15,349 nucleotides of DNA from an uncultured Eubacteriales bacterium (GCA_902475435.1 CABRZL010000045.1:1-15349); one strand, 5' to 3'. Positions 1 through 7,348 are shown, counted from the first letter of the stretch. A program made the numbers and translations. The notes: generated from the sequence alone by a model not told the origin.

Positions 1-262
1 GACGCATATTGTGAATCCCAACTGCAGCCATTGTCCCAAGTATGGTGGAAATAACCGTTGCAACAACCGCGATAATAATCGAGTTTCTCAGCAAGGGAAG
101 CAAGGTACCATCTTTAAACAAAGCCCCATACTGGCTAAACGTAAAACCATCCCATGAAGCAATATCAGTTCCCTGATTAAAGGATGCCACGGCCAGGACA
201 ATCATAGGCAGATACAAAAACAGGAACACGATGACGGTAAACGTACGGGTCACTTTTTTCAC
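1..262 (-). CDS. potC: Spermidine/putrescine ABC transporter permease PotC (partial, C-terminus off the left edge)
   Basis: This is the second membrane-spanning subunit of a polyamine importer. The 87 visible residues begin at a GTG codon (262-260) and show an N-terminal membrane helix at about residues 8-27 (TVIVFLFLYLPMIVLAVASF), an extracytoplasmic stretch, and a second helix at about 62-84. That is the usual start of PotC-type permeases. The GTG overlaps the TGA stop of the upstream potB by four bases (GTGA), which indicates translational coupling, and a GGAGAGGAGATG-like stretch inside the end of potB can serve as ribosome binding site. The frame stays open to base 1, so the gene is cut by the window edge and not broken. 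The conserved EAA loop lies outside the window. A substrate-binding protein gene (potD) would be expected further left, but that is inference. Confidence 0.9.
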   Translation of the reverse strand, partial: MKKVTRTFTVIVFLFLYLPMIVLAVASFNQGTDIASWDGFTFSQYGALFKDGTLLPLLRNSIIIAVVATVISTILGTMAAVGIHNMR

Positions 263-1077
263 AGCGTCATCATCTCCTCTCCTTCATCTTCTGCGGAGAA
301 GTGATTCATAATACCAACACAAATCAGCACCATCACCATAAGGACCAGACTCAAAGCCGCCCCCAGATTGGGATTATAGGCAGTTTTAAACTGGCTTTCA
401 ATAACATCGCCAATCAGCACCGTACCTGTACCACCGAGTTTCTGGGAGATATAAAACGTTGATACAGCAGGAACAAATACCATGGTGATACCGGAAATAA
501 TTCCCGGAACGCTGAGAGGAAGCGTTATCCGCCGGAATACTTGTACGCTGTTGCATCCCAGATCCTGCGCCGCTTCCTCGAGCTTTGGGTCGATCTTCAT
601 GATCACCGTGTATAAGGGCATAATCATATAGGGCAAATAGTTATATACCATACCCAAAATTACAGCGCCATTGTTTCGTATCAGGGGCAACGGTCCTATG
701 CCGATTGCATTTAAAAGCTGATTTATAATTCCAGTATCCTCCAAAAGTGCAACCCAGGCCAGCGTCCGGAGCAGAAAGCTCATGCACATAGGAAGCATAA
801 TCAGCATAGACAAAAGCTTTTGCCATTTTTCGCTTACCGTAGCAATGCAATAAGCTACGGGATAGCCAATCACCAGGCAAATAACACTGGCCGCAGCCGC
901 CAAACCGATGGAACGGAAAAAAATCGGAAGGTAAGTTCCAATTCTTTCAATATTTTGAATCGTAAAGCCCCCGGTAATAGAATCCGTCAACGCATAATAT
1001 ATTACGATCCCCAGCGGAATCAATGTGAAAATTACCATCCAGATCAGATATGGTCCGGCCAAAAGCTTATTTTTCAT
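259..1077 (-). CDS. potB: Spermidine/putrescine ABC transporter permease PotB
   Basis: A 272-residue inner-membrane permease subunit that should pair with PotC and the ATPase PotA to import polyamines. About six hydrophobic segments are visible, starting at residues 7-28. The cytoplasmic EAA loop that docks on the ATPase is clear at residues 167-193 (EEAAQDLG ... RRITLPLSVPGI). The frame extends upstream to 1161, but the ATG at 1077-1075 is preferred: it is preceded by a GGAGGGGG stretch and gives the usual PotB N-terminus (MKNKLLAGPYLIW). The longer form would overlap potA by about 95 bases. With this start, potB overlaps the TAA stop of potA by 11 bases (1067-1077), and its own stop overlaps the potC start, so the three genes form one coupled operon. 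The family is known to carry polyamines, but the exact substrate is not shown by sequence alone. Confidence 0.92.
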   Translation of the reverse strand: MKNKLLAGPYLIWMVIFTLIPLGIVIYYALTDSITGGFTIQNIERIGTYLPIFFRSIGLAAAASVICLVIGYPVAYCIATVSEKWQKLLSMLIMLPMCMSFLLRTLAWVALLEDTGIINQLLNAIGIGPLPLIRNNGAVILGMVYNYLPYMIMPLYTVIMKIDPKLEEAAQDLGCNSVQVFRRITLPLSVPGIISGITMVFVPAVSTFYISQKLGGTGTVLIGDVIESQFKTAYNPNLGAALSLVLMVMVLICVGIMNHFSAEDEGEEMMTL

Positions 1078-2194
1078 CGCTTTCCCCCTCCGGATCCTCC
1101 TCCATCTCGTCATATTCGGCGCTGTAGGAACTATAATCACCGAACTGCTCAGAATAGGCACTTTTCTTCATAATATGGATCGCATCCGGATCCAGACTGA
1201 TTCCTATTTTATCCCCTACGCTGTGGTTATCCGTGGTTTGAATCAACCATTTGAAGCCGCCTACATCCACAAATGTGTCATAGAAGGTGCCCTTGAAAAT
1301 GACGTTGGTAACAACTGCAGTGAGATAGCCACCTGCAGGGGAGACAATATCGATATCCTCCGGTCGAATCACTACGTCGACCGGCTCATTCTGCGCAAAG
1401 CCGTGGTCAAGACATTGGTAACGATGACCAAAAAACTCCACCTCGTAATCCTTCCGCATGATACCGTCAAGAATATTGCTTTCGCCAATAAAATCGGCGA
1501 CAAAAGCGTTTTGAGGTTCATTATAAATATCAACAGGAGATCCTATTTGCTGGATACAGCCCTTATCCATGACAACAACGGTATCACTCATGGCTAAGGC
1601 TTCCTCCTGATCATGGGTTACATAGATAAATGTGATTTCCAGCGCCTGCTGGATCCGTTTGAGCTCATTCTGCATATCTTTTCGAAGCCGCATATCTAGC
1701 GCGCCTAAAGGTTCATCCAACAAGAGTACTTTCGGTTGATTCACCAGCGCTCGAGCAATTGCAACACGTTGCTGCTGACCACCGGAAAGCGATGTAACCT
1801 TTCGGTTCTGAAACCCCTTTAAGCTTACAATTTCTAACATTTCTGTGACGCGGCGGTCTACCTCGTCTTCTGAAAGTTTACTGACACGAAGCCCAAAGGC
1901 AATATTGTCATAAACGTCCAGGTGCGGGAACAGCGCGTATTTCTGAAACACCGTGTTGATCTTGCGGCGATAGGGCGGAACATCGTTAATCCGCTCGCCA
2001 TCGAAAAATACGTCTCCAGAAGTTGGCTTTTGAAAGCCTCCAATGATGCGCAGGGTTGTGGTTTTTCCACATCCGCTGGGGCCAAGCAAGGTGAGAAACT
2101 CATGATCGTTGATTGTCAGATCGATGGAATCCAAGACTGTTTCACCGTCAAAGCTCATGGACACGTTCTGGAGACGAATGAGTTCTTTTGCCAT
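1067..2194 (-). CDS. potA: Spermidine/putrescine ABC transporter ATP-binding protein PotA
   Basis: The 375-residue ATPase that powers the polyamine importer on the cytoplasmic face. The nucleotide-binding domain is intact: Walker A GPSGCGKTT at 38-46, Q-loop Gln84, ABC signature LSGGQ at 136-140, Walker B VLLLDE at 156-161, and the switch His194 in THD. A TOBE-type C-terminal domain follows from about residue 240. The last 20 or so residues are strongly acidic, which looks like a lineage-specific tail. The ATG at 2194-2192 follows a strong GGGGGAGG site at about 2200-2207. It is the first gene of potABC, downstream of a consensus promoter (2271-2298) and a leader hairpin (2225-2262). It could in principle serve another substrate in the Pot/Fbp-like group, but the paired permeases look like PotB and PotC. 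Confidence 0.94.
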   Translation of the reverse strand: MAKELIRLQNVSMSFDGETVLDSIDLTINDHEFLTLLGPSGCGKTTTLRIIGGFQKPTSGDVFFDGERINDVPPYRRKINTVFQKYALFPHLDVYDNIAFGLRVSKLSEDEVDRRVTEMLEIVSLKGFQNRKVTSLSGGQQQRVAIARALVNQPKVLLLDEPLGALDMRLRKDMQNELKRIQQALEITFIYVTHDQEEALAMSDTVVVMDKGCIQQIGSPVDIYNEPQNAFVADFIGESNILDGIMRKDYEVEFFGHRYQCLDHGFAQNEPVDVVIRPEDIDIVSPAGGYLTAVVTNVIFKGTFYDTFVDVGGFKWLIQTTDNHSVGDKIGISLDPDAIHIMKKSAYSEQFGDYSSYSAEYDEMEEDPEGESDEK

Positions 2195-2215
2195 TTATCC
2201 TCCCCCGTTCTTTCC

Positions 2216-2262
2216 AAAAAATTTCCGTGCCGTCCAGCAGCCGCTGCTGCCAAATGACACGG
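2216..2262 (-). promoter_or_regulatory. Leader hairpin followed by T6, possible attenuator of the pot operon
   Basis: Between the pot promoter and the potA start, the transcribed strand can fold with outer arms CCGTG/CACGG (2258-2262 with 2225-2229) and an inner stem CAGCAG/CTGCTG (2244-2249 with 2235-2240) around a CGG loop. It is followed by AAA and six T residues (2221-2216). This is the layout of an intrinsic terminator inside a leader. No ligand domain is recognised, so a role in attenuation is inference; it could simply be a stabilising 5' hairpin. Confidence 0.45.
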
Positions 2263-2270
2263 ATGAGTCT

Positions 2271-2298
2271 ATTATATTTCATCGGTACATATTGTCAA
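2271..2298 (-). promoter_or_regulatory. Sigma-A type promoter for potABC
   Basis: On the minus strand a perfect -35 TTGACA (2298-2293) and a perfect -10 TATAAT (2276-2271) are separated by 16 bases. Transcription would begin near 2264, giving a leader of about 70 bases before potA. Both hexamers match consensus, which suggests a strong basal promoter. Confidence 0.85.
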
Positions 2299-2373
2299 GT
2301 ATCAAAAAGCTTCTACCTAAAAATTTGTCAGAAAGACGAAAAAGAGCCCTTTTGTTCTTCCGTTTTCGACGGA

Positions 2374-2418
2374 TCAAAAGCAAAATTGGCGGCAACATAC
2401 AAAGTGCCGCCGCCAATT
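2374..2418 (-). terminator. Intrinsic terminator after the SLH-VanY gene
   Basis: Perfect 10-bp arms (AATTGGCGGC on the minus strand at 2418-2409, pairing with 2393-2384) enclose a 15-base loop and are followed on the minus strand by TTTTGCTTTTG. It lies 8 bases after the stop codon of the carboxypeptidase gene and upstream of the pot promoter, so it separates the two units. Confidence 0.85.
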
Positions 2419-2425
2419 ACTCTGT

Positions 2426-3637
2426 TTATTGATATTGTGCCAAGAATTCCTCCAACGTCAGGCCGGAATTGTAGATCATCTCTGCATACTCTCGCCCCAC
2501 ATAACGATAGTGCCAGGGCTCGTTGTTGACACCCGTAACGGCCTCGCTACCAGAGGGATAACGATATATAAATCCGTAGCGCCATGCATTCTCTGCAAGC
2601 CAGCCATGGACCGTATCGGCATTACTGGCATACATACTGATATCCAAAGCCAGACCCACCTCATGTTCGCTAGTACCCGGACGGGCCACCCACTGTTCTG
2701 CCAAGGCCTCCGCGCTGGCATAAGAATAGCCGTAACTTATGTATTGATTGACTTTGCGCTGAAATAGAAATTGTTGAATGGCATTGGTACGGAACCCAGA
2801 GTCTATGTAAGCACTGATCCCAGCATCAGATAGCGCCTGCATCATTGCCATACAGTCATCATACATTCTGGCGTCTACCTTCTCCCCCCAGGGGGTGCTT
2901 CGCAACTCCAGAGAATCTACATACCCTGCCGGAATCGGATTCCAGCGGTTAACCAATATTAAACGCCAATCGCTGAGATCCACAGGTCCTGGTCCAACCT
3001 GACGGCCATCATCCTCCAGCATTTGGCCAAGACGCGTAAAAATTGCAGCGACCTCTGCCCGAGAGGCTGAACTCTGGGGTTGGAAGGAACCGTCAGGGTA
3101 CCCATTGATCAATCCAGCACGTTGACAAACAGACACAGCTTCCTGCGCATAAACGCCAATACGTTCCTGATCAGTAAAGGATACGGTATCCACTGTTTCA
3201 GGCAGGGAGAATCCGACGTACTGCGCATAGCGATAGACCAGGGTACAAATCTGTTCCCGACTGACAGGAAGATCCGGCTCAAAGGTAGTTTCTGACATTC
3301 CCTTTACAAGTCCAGTGGATTTCCCCCAATTTACAGCTGTGCTATAGTACTGTTCTTCAGGCACGTCGGTAAAACCACTGTCTGGGAAATCGCCGCCTTG
3401 TGAACCATCCGCACGACATAACACGGTCACAAACATTCCACGGGTCATTGTAGTATCTGGAGAAAAAGATGTATGATCAACGCCTCGAAACAGTCCGTGA
3501 TCGCTCACATAAGACACATAGTCAGCAAACCAAGCTTCCTCACTGACATCAGAAAACGCTGCAACGGATATACTGAGCAAAAAACAACTGAGCACCAGAG
3601 TTAGAAGGACAGCAGAGAATCGTTTGTACCGCGGCAT
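2426..3637 (-). CDS. Surface-anchored D-alanyl-D-alanine carboxypeptidase: three SLH domains plus VanY-type M15B peptidase
   Basis: A 403-residue exported wall enzyme predicted to remove the terminal D-Ala from peptidoglycan stem peptides. A signal peptide spans residues 1-27, ending near SVAA. Three S-layer homology domains follow at about 28-75, 88-140 and 152-207, each with the FxDV and PxxxxxR features of the family; they should bind pyruvylated secondary wall polymer. The peptidase domain covers about 222-395 and keeps the zinc and catalytic signature: SGFR at 280-283, SEHEVGLALD at 323-332 (His325, Asp332) and EPWHYRYVG at 373-381 (Glu373, His376). The ATG is preceded by GGGAGG. It has its own promoter (3672-3700) and terminator (2374-2418). 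No van regulatory or ligase genes are nearby, so wall remodelling is more likely than glycopeptide resistance. Confidence 0.9.
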   Translation of the reverse strand: MPRYKRFSAVLLTLVLSCFLLSISVAAFSDVSEEAWFADYVSYVSDHGLFRGVDHTSFSPDTTMTRGMFVTVLCRADGSQGGDFPDSGFTDVPEEQYYSTAVNWGKSTGLVKGMSETTFEPDLPVSREQICTLVYRYAQYVGFSLPETVDTVSFTDQERIGVYAQEAVSVCQRAGLINGYPDGSFQPQSSASRAEVAAIFTRLGQMLEDDGRQVGPGPVDLSDWRLILVNRWNPIPAGYVDSLELRSTPWGEKVDARMYDDCMAMMQALSDAGISAYIDSGFRTNAIQQFLFQRKVNQYISYGYSYASAEALAEQWVARPGTSEHEVGLALDISMYASNADTVHGWLAENAWRYGFIYRYPSGSEAVTGVNNEPWHYRYVGREYAEMIYNSGLTLEEFLAQYQ

Positions 3638-3671
3638 AGCAGAAACCCTCCCACGTAAATACTATATGATT

Positions 3672-3700
3672 AGTATAGAAGTGCGGGAAGATAATGTAAA
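3672..3700 (-). promoter_or_regulatory. Promoter for the SLH-VanY gene
   Basis: On the minus strand, -35 TTTACA (3700-3695) and -10 TATACT (3677-3672) are separated by exactly 17 bases, with transcription predicted near 3665 and a short leader to the GGGAGG site. No hairpin is visible between the GNAT stop (3724) and this promoter, so some read-through from the upstream genes is also possible. Confidence 0.75.
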
Positions 3701-3723
3701 GGAACAAGTTGGAAACAAAACGG

Positions 3724-4230
3724 CTACAAATTGTGTAAGTCATTTGGCATCAATACATACTGCTCAAAATCACTGCCCCAAAGGTGTTGTCGTCCTACGG
3801 ATCGGCCTCCGCAGCGCTGGTAAAGCTTTTGAAGCCGCAGGTCGTCACTGGCAACCAGAAAACGCAGGCTTTGGAACCCTCGGGAAAAGCACTGTGCGGC
3901 TGCAGCGCAAAAAATCTCCTTTGCTAATCCTTGGCCCTGATAAAGGGGATCTAATCCAAAACGGGCCGCTTCTGCGGCAGAACTACTAAGATCAGGCCAA
4001 GGCAGCATATCCAGCTCTCCAATTTGCCCTATGGAAATCAACCCTATCAGTTGGTCATCCGAACCGAGAATCTGATACAGCGCACAGTGGTTAATATCCC
4101 ATCGGAGGATATCCTCATTGGGATATTCCTCATTCCAGTGACTACCTGGTGCAAGAGCAGCTCGGCGACAAAGGCGCAACATGTCGGACAGCATCTCCTT
4201 ACTCGCCATATGAAACGAAAAATTGGACAT
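3724..4230 (-). CDS. GNAT-family N-acetyltransferase
   Basis: A 168-residue predicted acetyl-CoA-dependent acetyltransferase; the acceptor is unknown. Motif A, which binds the acetyl-CoA pyrophosphate, is seen at residues 88-106 with the QxGxG core (YQGQGLAKEIF). A C-terminal SDDLRLQKLYQRCGG segment at 128-142 matches the usual helix-Tyr-Gly feature where Tyr137 would act as general acid. The start codon directly follows the stop of the DUF4349 lipoprotein gene (TAAATG, no gap), so translation is probably coupled. The Shine-Dalgarno is weak, with only a GACGTGAA-like stretch inside the upstream coding sequence. An alternative ATG at residue 8 is possible. Adjacency to a lipoprotein does not identify the substrate. 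Confidence 0.82.
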   Translation of the reverse strand: MSNFSFHMASKEMLSDMLRLCRRAALAPGSHWNEEYPNEDILRWDINHCALYQILGSDDQLIGLISIGQIGELDMLPWPDLSSSAAEAARFGLDPLYQGQGLAKEIFCAAAAQCFSRGFQSLRFLVASDDLRLQKLYQRCGGRSVGRQHLWGSDFEQYVLMPNDLHNL

Positions 4231-5187
4231 TTATGGTTCACGTCTTTCTGATGAATTTTGAGAATCTGATGGTTTCGATGCTTTCTTCTTTCGGCGGCAC
4301 AATAACACAACAACCAAAACAACCACGCCAACGGGAATTAAAATCGGCAATGCAGCCACAAAAATCCGGAACAGGGCTTTCGCGGCACGACCAATCCAAT
4401 GGATGGTGGAAAGAAATCCATCGCCCACTTGCTGCCAATAGGTCATTTCCTCTTGGGGTTCCGGGGTCAACACCTGAACCTCCTGTATGTTTATTGTTAC
4501 GGTACTATAGTCTACCTGATTGTCCCAGTTTTTGAGCTGGGCAGTCAGCGCTTCTTTTTGATAGCGTATTTCGCTGAGGCGGCTTTCCAGAGTAATCATA
4601 TCTTCAACCGTCCCCGCCTGTTCGAGAATCTCCAGCAGCCGTTCTTCCTGAAGTTCATAAGCCTTTAGCTGTGACTCCGTATCGGTATACTGAGCAGTGA
4701 TATTCTCCGCATCGCTACTTAGATGCGTCACATTGCCTATCGTGTCCAGTGCAGAAGTCATAGCAGAATAATGTTCCCGTGGAACACGGATGGTGAATGC
4801 AGCGCTGCGATTAGAGATGACACCAGAATAGCTGTCCGTCAAGTTACTTCCGTTGACAGAAGAATTCTCCAAAAACGCCTCGTATCGGTCCATCAGAGCA
4901 TAAACGGCATCTATGCTTGCATCAAAGTCTGTGGTTTCAATCTCTGCATAAGCGGAATAAATAATTCGTTCGGAAAGACTGTCAGAGTTGTTCCCTTCTG
5001 TTATACCGGTCTGCCTCTGTGTTTCGCCTGTTACCGCAACCGTCTCTTCCTGAACCAGATCTTCCGTTGCCGCTTCAGAATATGCAGTTGCGGTGTCTGC
5101 GGTGGCTTCATTTGTTGATGCAGCACCACAAGCCGTCAACAGCGCAAATATCAGCAATGCAAGGAATAATCTGTTTATCTTTTTCAT
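4231..5187 (-). CDS. DUF4349 family lipoprotein with C-terminal membrane helix
   Basis: A 318-residue predicted envelope lipoprotein of unknown role. The signal ends in a lipobox (LLTAC, lipidated Cys20), followed by a low-complexity Thr/Ala/Glu stretch to about residue 65. The DUF4349 region runs from about 72 to 300. It has an alpha/beta part with a conserved RVPREHY-like strand at 134-140, a coiled-coil helical hairpin at about 165-225 rich in Glu, Leu and Gln, a hydrophobic helix at about 276-297, and then CRRKKK. This predicts an outward-facing domain tethered at both ends, by lipid and by membrane helix. The ATG follows a strong AGGAGGGAG site at 5190-5199. No convincing promoter hexamers were found upstream, although a terminator at 5271-5303 isolates it from the previous gene. 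The GNAT gene follows without a gap. Confidence 0.85.
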   Translation of the reverse strand: MKKINRLFLALLIFALLTACGAASTNEATADTATAYSEAATEDLVQEETVAVTGETQRQTGITEGNNSDSLSERIIYSAYAEIETTDFDASIDAVYALMDRYEAFLENSSVNGSNLTDSYSGVISNRSAAFTIRVPREHYSAMTSALDTIGNVTHLSSDAENITAQYTDTESQLKAYELQEERLLEILEQAGTVEDMITLESRLSEIRYQKEALTAQLKNWDNQVDYSTVTINIQEVQVLTPEPQEEMTYWQQVGDGFLSTIHWIGRAAKALFRIFVAALPILIPVGVVVLVVVLLCRRKKKASKPSDSQNSSERREP

Positions 5188-5270
5188 AAGACTCCCTCCT
5201 ACCTTTTCATGAAAATAAAAATCCCATCAAATTATTAGACGCAAGAAAAGAGAAATGGTTGCAGAAAACA

Positions 5271-5303
5271 CAAAAATCCCGGCAGCGCTGAGACTACCGG
5301 GAT
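5271..5303 (-). terminator. Intrinsic terminator after the beta-helix GGP-repeat gene
   Basis: A 7-bp perfect stem, ATCCCGG/CCGGGAT on the minus strand (5303-5297 with 5282-5276), with a 14-base loop, is followed by TTTTTGTG. It lies 17 bases after the stop codon of the beta-helix gene. Confidence 0.85.
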
Positions 5304-5319
5304 AAAATTGTAGAAAACT

Positions 5320-7158
5320 TTAAGCCTTGGGCGCGACTGTCAGCGTACCATCGGCATTTTCAGTAACAACACCATTGAACGTACAGCCCTCACCTACGGT
5401 GAGCTTATTGATAATGCCAGGAGCAGTAACATTCCAAACTGCACCATCCTTCAAGGTAACTTCCACCGTATTGTCACCATTGAAGAAATTACGGTTTTCC
5501 ACGTGAGCCAAATAATAAAATTCTTTAATTGTAAAATGAGTGTTCTGCTTCCCATTTTCGTCAATATGACGGGTCTCTGTAGCAGAGACGGCACCGTTGA
5601 GCACAGCGCCCTTACCCAGCGTTACAAACAGCGGCTTGGGCTTCTGTCCATAATAGCCAGTACCATTGTAGATATTGCCGTTGAGTGTAACATCTGTAGC
5701 ATTGAGGAATGTATCAGGCTTTACCGGAGCCATCCCACCGGGACCTCCGGGGCCGCCAGGACCGCCTGGACCTCCGGGGCCGCCTGGGCCGCCAGGACCG
5801 CCTGGACCACCCGGGCCGCCAGCCATAGGATCAAAGGAAGGAGCTGGCATTTTAGAAGTAATCTGACCATTCTCAGAAGGCCAGCCAGGCACTTCGTTGA
5901 ACTCTGTATTAAACATGGGGCCTGCATCGGTCATCTTAGCGCCCACCAGATTGTCGTCGTCGTCCATCATCTGAAGGATAACGCCGTTCCCAGAGGTCAG
6001 CTTTGCCCCGTCTTCTACATTGCAGGTAACACCGCCGGACTTTAACAGAAATACAGCATTGTTTGCATTCACTTCCGTCCCCTCGGTATAGACAATCTTG
6101 CCGTCGCCGTGGGCCATAACGCCAAACTCGCAGTCAATCCGCGTGATTCGTCCCTTACCCGGAGCCTCGTAGACCGTTTCCCCAGTGATGGGCGAAACAA
6201 ACTTAATGGTTCCTTTGGAAGATTTGTAAATACCAGTGCCGCCGCGAAGCACAGCGCCATGGGTACCGACCTTAATATCCACGCCGGAGAATTCCTCATA
6301 AGCGTTTCCGATGATGTAGGAACCATAACCGGAGCCATACTTTGTGGCATAAGGATCCTTGGTATCAGAGAAAGGAACATTTTCGCCCAAAAGGATCATA
6401 TCGGAATCTGCCACATACAAATGCATATTTTGGCCGGCATCGGTGGAGAGCACGCCCCACTGATTGGCTTTAAAGCAAGTATCCACAATATAGGCAGTAC
6501 CGCGATCCCCTTCAAGGTTGATACCGCGGGCATTTCCGCCGATTCCCAACACCCAGGGAGGCGCAACCATGGTTTTCTGATTGGCAGAGTTCACATACCC
6601 GTCATAAAGCGTACCGCCGCGAACCGTGATATTACAATCCTTGAACAGGCACTCCGAGCGATCGTCGCAGAACAGAGCAGGTTTCGCCACGCCTACAGAA
6701 TTGATCTGCGTTTTTTCAACCGTGAGATTGGCGCCTTTGAAACCTGCCAGAACTGCACCATATCCGGAGAAATCGCACACATGTTTACCGTCGGATTTCG
6801 TGTCGTAATTAAGAACCGAGTTTTTAATGGTGTACTTGCCGCCTACAGAAATCACAGCGGAAAAATCATCAGAGGTGGAGTGAATCTGTACGCCATCCAT
6901 TCCATCTGCCATAACAGTACCGCCCTGAATTGCGGCCTTGACAGAATTTTCCTCGTCTATGCCTGACTCAGTGACCATGACGGCGGCACGATAGGGCTCA
7001 ATGCCGCGCTTATCAAAGCTTGCGGGCTGTTCAGTCATGGGAGACGTGACGATAAATTCTGCCTGATCGGGATATTCCTTCCCCGGCACGTAGGAAACTT
7101 CCACACCGTCAACCAGTACCGTAACCAGTTTGCCCTCAGGAGCTGTAAAGGTTTTCAT
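5320..7158 (-). CDS. Predicted right-handed beta-helix (pectin-lyase-like fold) protein with nine Gly-Gly-Pro repeats
   Basis: A 612-residue protein that I do not recognise by name. Residues 80-440 and 476-612 consist of short repeating beta-strand turns rich in Gly, Asn, Asp and small hydrophobics (for example AVISVGGKYTIKNSVLNYDT and LTVGEGCTFNGVVTE), typical of pectin-lyase-like helices in adhesins and autotransporter passengers. A low-complexity insert at 447-475 is (GGP)9 plus GG. No catalytic site, signal peptide, lipobox, LPXTG or membrane helix is visible; the N-terminus is soluble-looking (MKTFTAPEGKLVTVLVDG). The frame extends further up to 7257, but the ATG at 7158-7156 has an AAGGAGA site at 7165-7171 and lies downstream of the promoter at 7229-7257. 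It is single-gene, with its own promoter and terminator. Surface structure, secreted adhesin or cytoplasmic polymer are all possible; function is unknown. Confidence 0.75.
   Translation of the reverse strand: MKTFTAPEGKLVTVLVDGVEVSYVPGKEYPDQAEFIVTSPMTEQPASFDKRGIEPYRAAVMVTESGIDEENSVKAAIQGGTVMADGMDGVQIHSTSDDFSAVISVGGKYTIKNSVLNYDTKSDGKHVCDFSGYGAVLAGFKGANLTVEKTQINSVGVAKPALFCDDRSECLFKDCNITVRGGTLYDGYVNSANQKTMVAPPWVLGIGGNARGINLEGDRGTAYIVDTCFKANQWGVLSTDAGQNMHLYVADSDMILLGENVPFSDTKDPYATKYGSGYGSYIIGNAYEEFSGVDIKVGTHGAVLRGGTGIYKSSKGTIKFVSPITGETVYEAPGKGRITRIDCEFGVMAHGDGKIVYTEGTEVNANNAVFLLKSGGVTCNVEDGAKLTSGNGVILQMMDDDDNLVGAKMTDAGPMFNTEFNEVPGWPSENGQITSKMPAPSFDPMAGGPGGPGGPGGPGGPGGPGGPGGPGGPGGMAPVKPDTFLNATDVTLNGNIYNGTGYYGQKPKPLFVTLGKGAVLNGAVSATETRHIDENGKQNTHFTIKEFYYLAHVENRNFFNGDNTVEVTLKDGAVWNVTAPGIINKLTVGEGCTFNGVVTENADGTLTVAPKA
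5734..5820 (-). repeat. (Gly-Gly-Pro)9 coding repeat
   Basis: Nine consecutive 9-base units encode Gly-Gly-Pro, followed by Gly-Gly (residues 447-475 of the beta-helix protein). The codons vary in third positions, so the repeat is conserved at protein level more than at DNA level. A 23-base block (two GGP units, GGT CCA to GGC CC) nevertheless recurs 36 bases apart, pointing to past tandem duplication. Confidence 0.95.
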
Positions 7159-7164
7159 GAAGAT

Positions 7165-7171
7165 TCTCCTT
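7165..7171 (-). promoter_or_regulatory. Ribosome binding site that decides the beta-helix gene start
   Basis: AAGGAGA on the minus strand sits 6 bases before the ATG at 7158 and is the only good site near the possible starts. The upstream extension to 7257 would begin inside the promoter. Confidence 0.85.
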
Positions 7172-7228
7172 TTTGTAATAGATTCCGGCCAATACCGGAA
7201 GAAGCCATTTTGACTTCTAACAATATTA

Positions 7229-7257
7229 AGTATACAGCCAGACTCCCAAAATGGCAA
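7229..7257 (-). promoter_or_regulatory. Promoter for the beta-helix gene
   Basis: On the minus strand, -35 TTGCCA (7257-7252) and -10 TATACT (7234-7229) are 17 bases apart. Start of transcription is predicted near 7222, giving a leader of about 64 bases that contains a small hairpin (TTCCGG/CCGGAA, 7183-7200). Confidence 0.8.
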
Positions 7258-7303
7258 GAATTTAATAGGGCCGATTTGATCTGTTTTTCAACCGTATGTA
7301 ACC

Positions 7304-7344
7304 TAAAAGCGCCTGGAATCTGCTAAAAACAGATTCCAGGCGCT
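7304..7344 (-). terminator. Intrinsic terminator after the Ser/Thr/Pro lipoprotein gene
   Basis: Perfect 15-bp arms (7344-7330 with 7322-7308) around a 7-base loop are followed on the minus strand by TTTTAGG. The hairpin begins 4 bases after the stop codon at 7349. Confidence 0.85.
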
Positions 7345-7348
7345 CATC

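Noticed and set aside
1025..1597. 190-codon plus-strand frame across potA/potB
   Set aside because: Antisense shadow of the conserved potA gene without family features.
5734..5820. CRISPR-like or minisatellite array
   Set aside because: The 9-base period is coding, in frame and with no spacers.
5675..5866. Plus-strand frame reading (Gly-Pro-Pro)n like collagen, opposite the GGP repeat
   Set aside because: It is the antisense of the Gly-Gly-Pro codons; the flanks have no ribosome binding site or fold, and the minus-strand gene is long with clear signals.
6109..6966. 285-codon plus-strand frame inside the beta-helix gene
   Set aside because: Shadow of the minus-strand gene; no recognisable protein features and no promoter or ribosome binding site.
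7183..7200. Hairpin TTCCGG/CCGGAA in the beta-helix gene leader as a terminator or operator
   Set aside because: Six base pairs with no T run; too small to call as more than a 5' stabilising fold.
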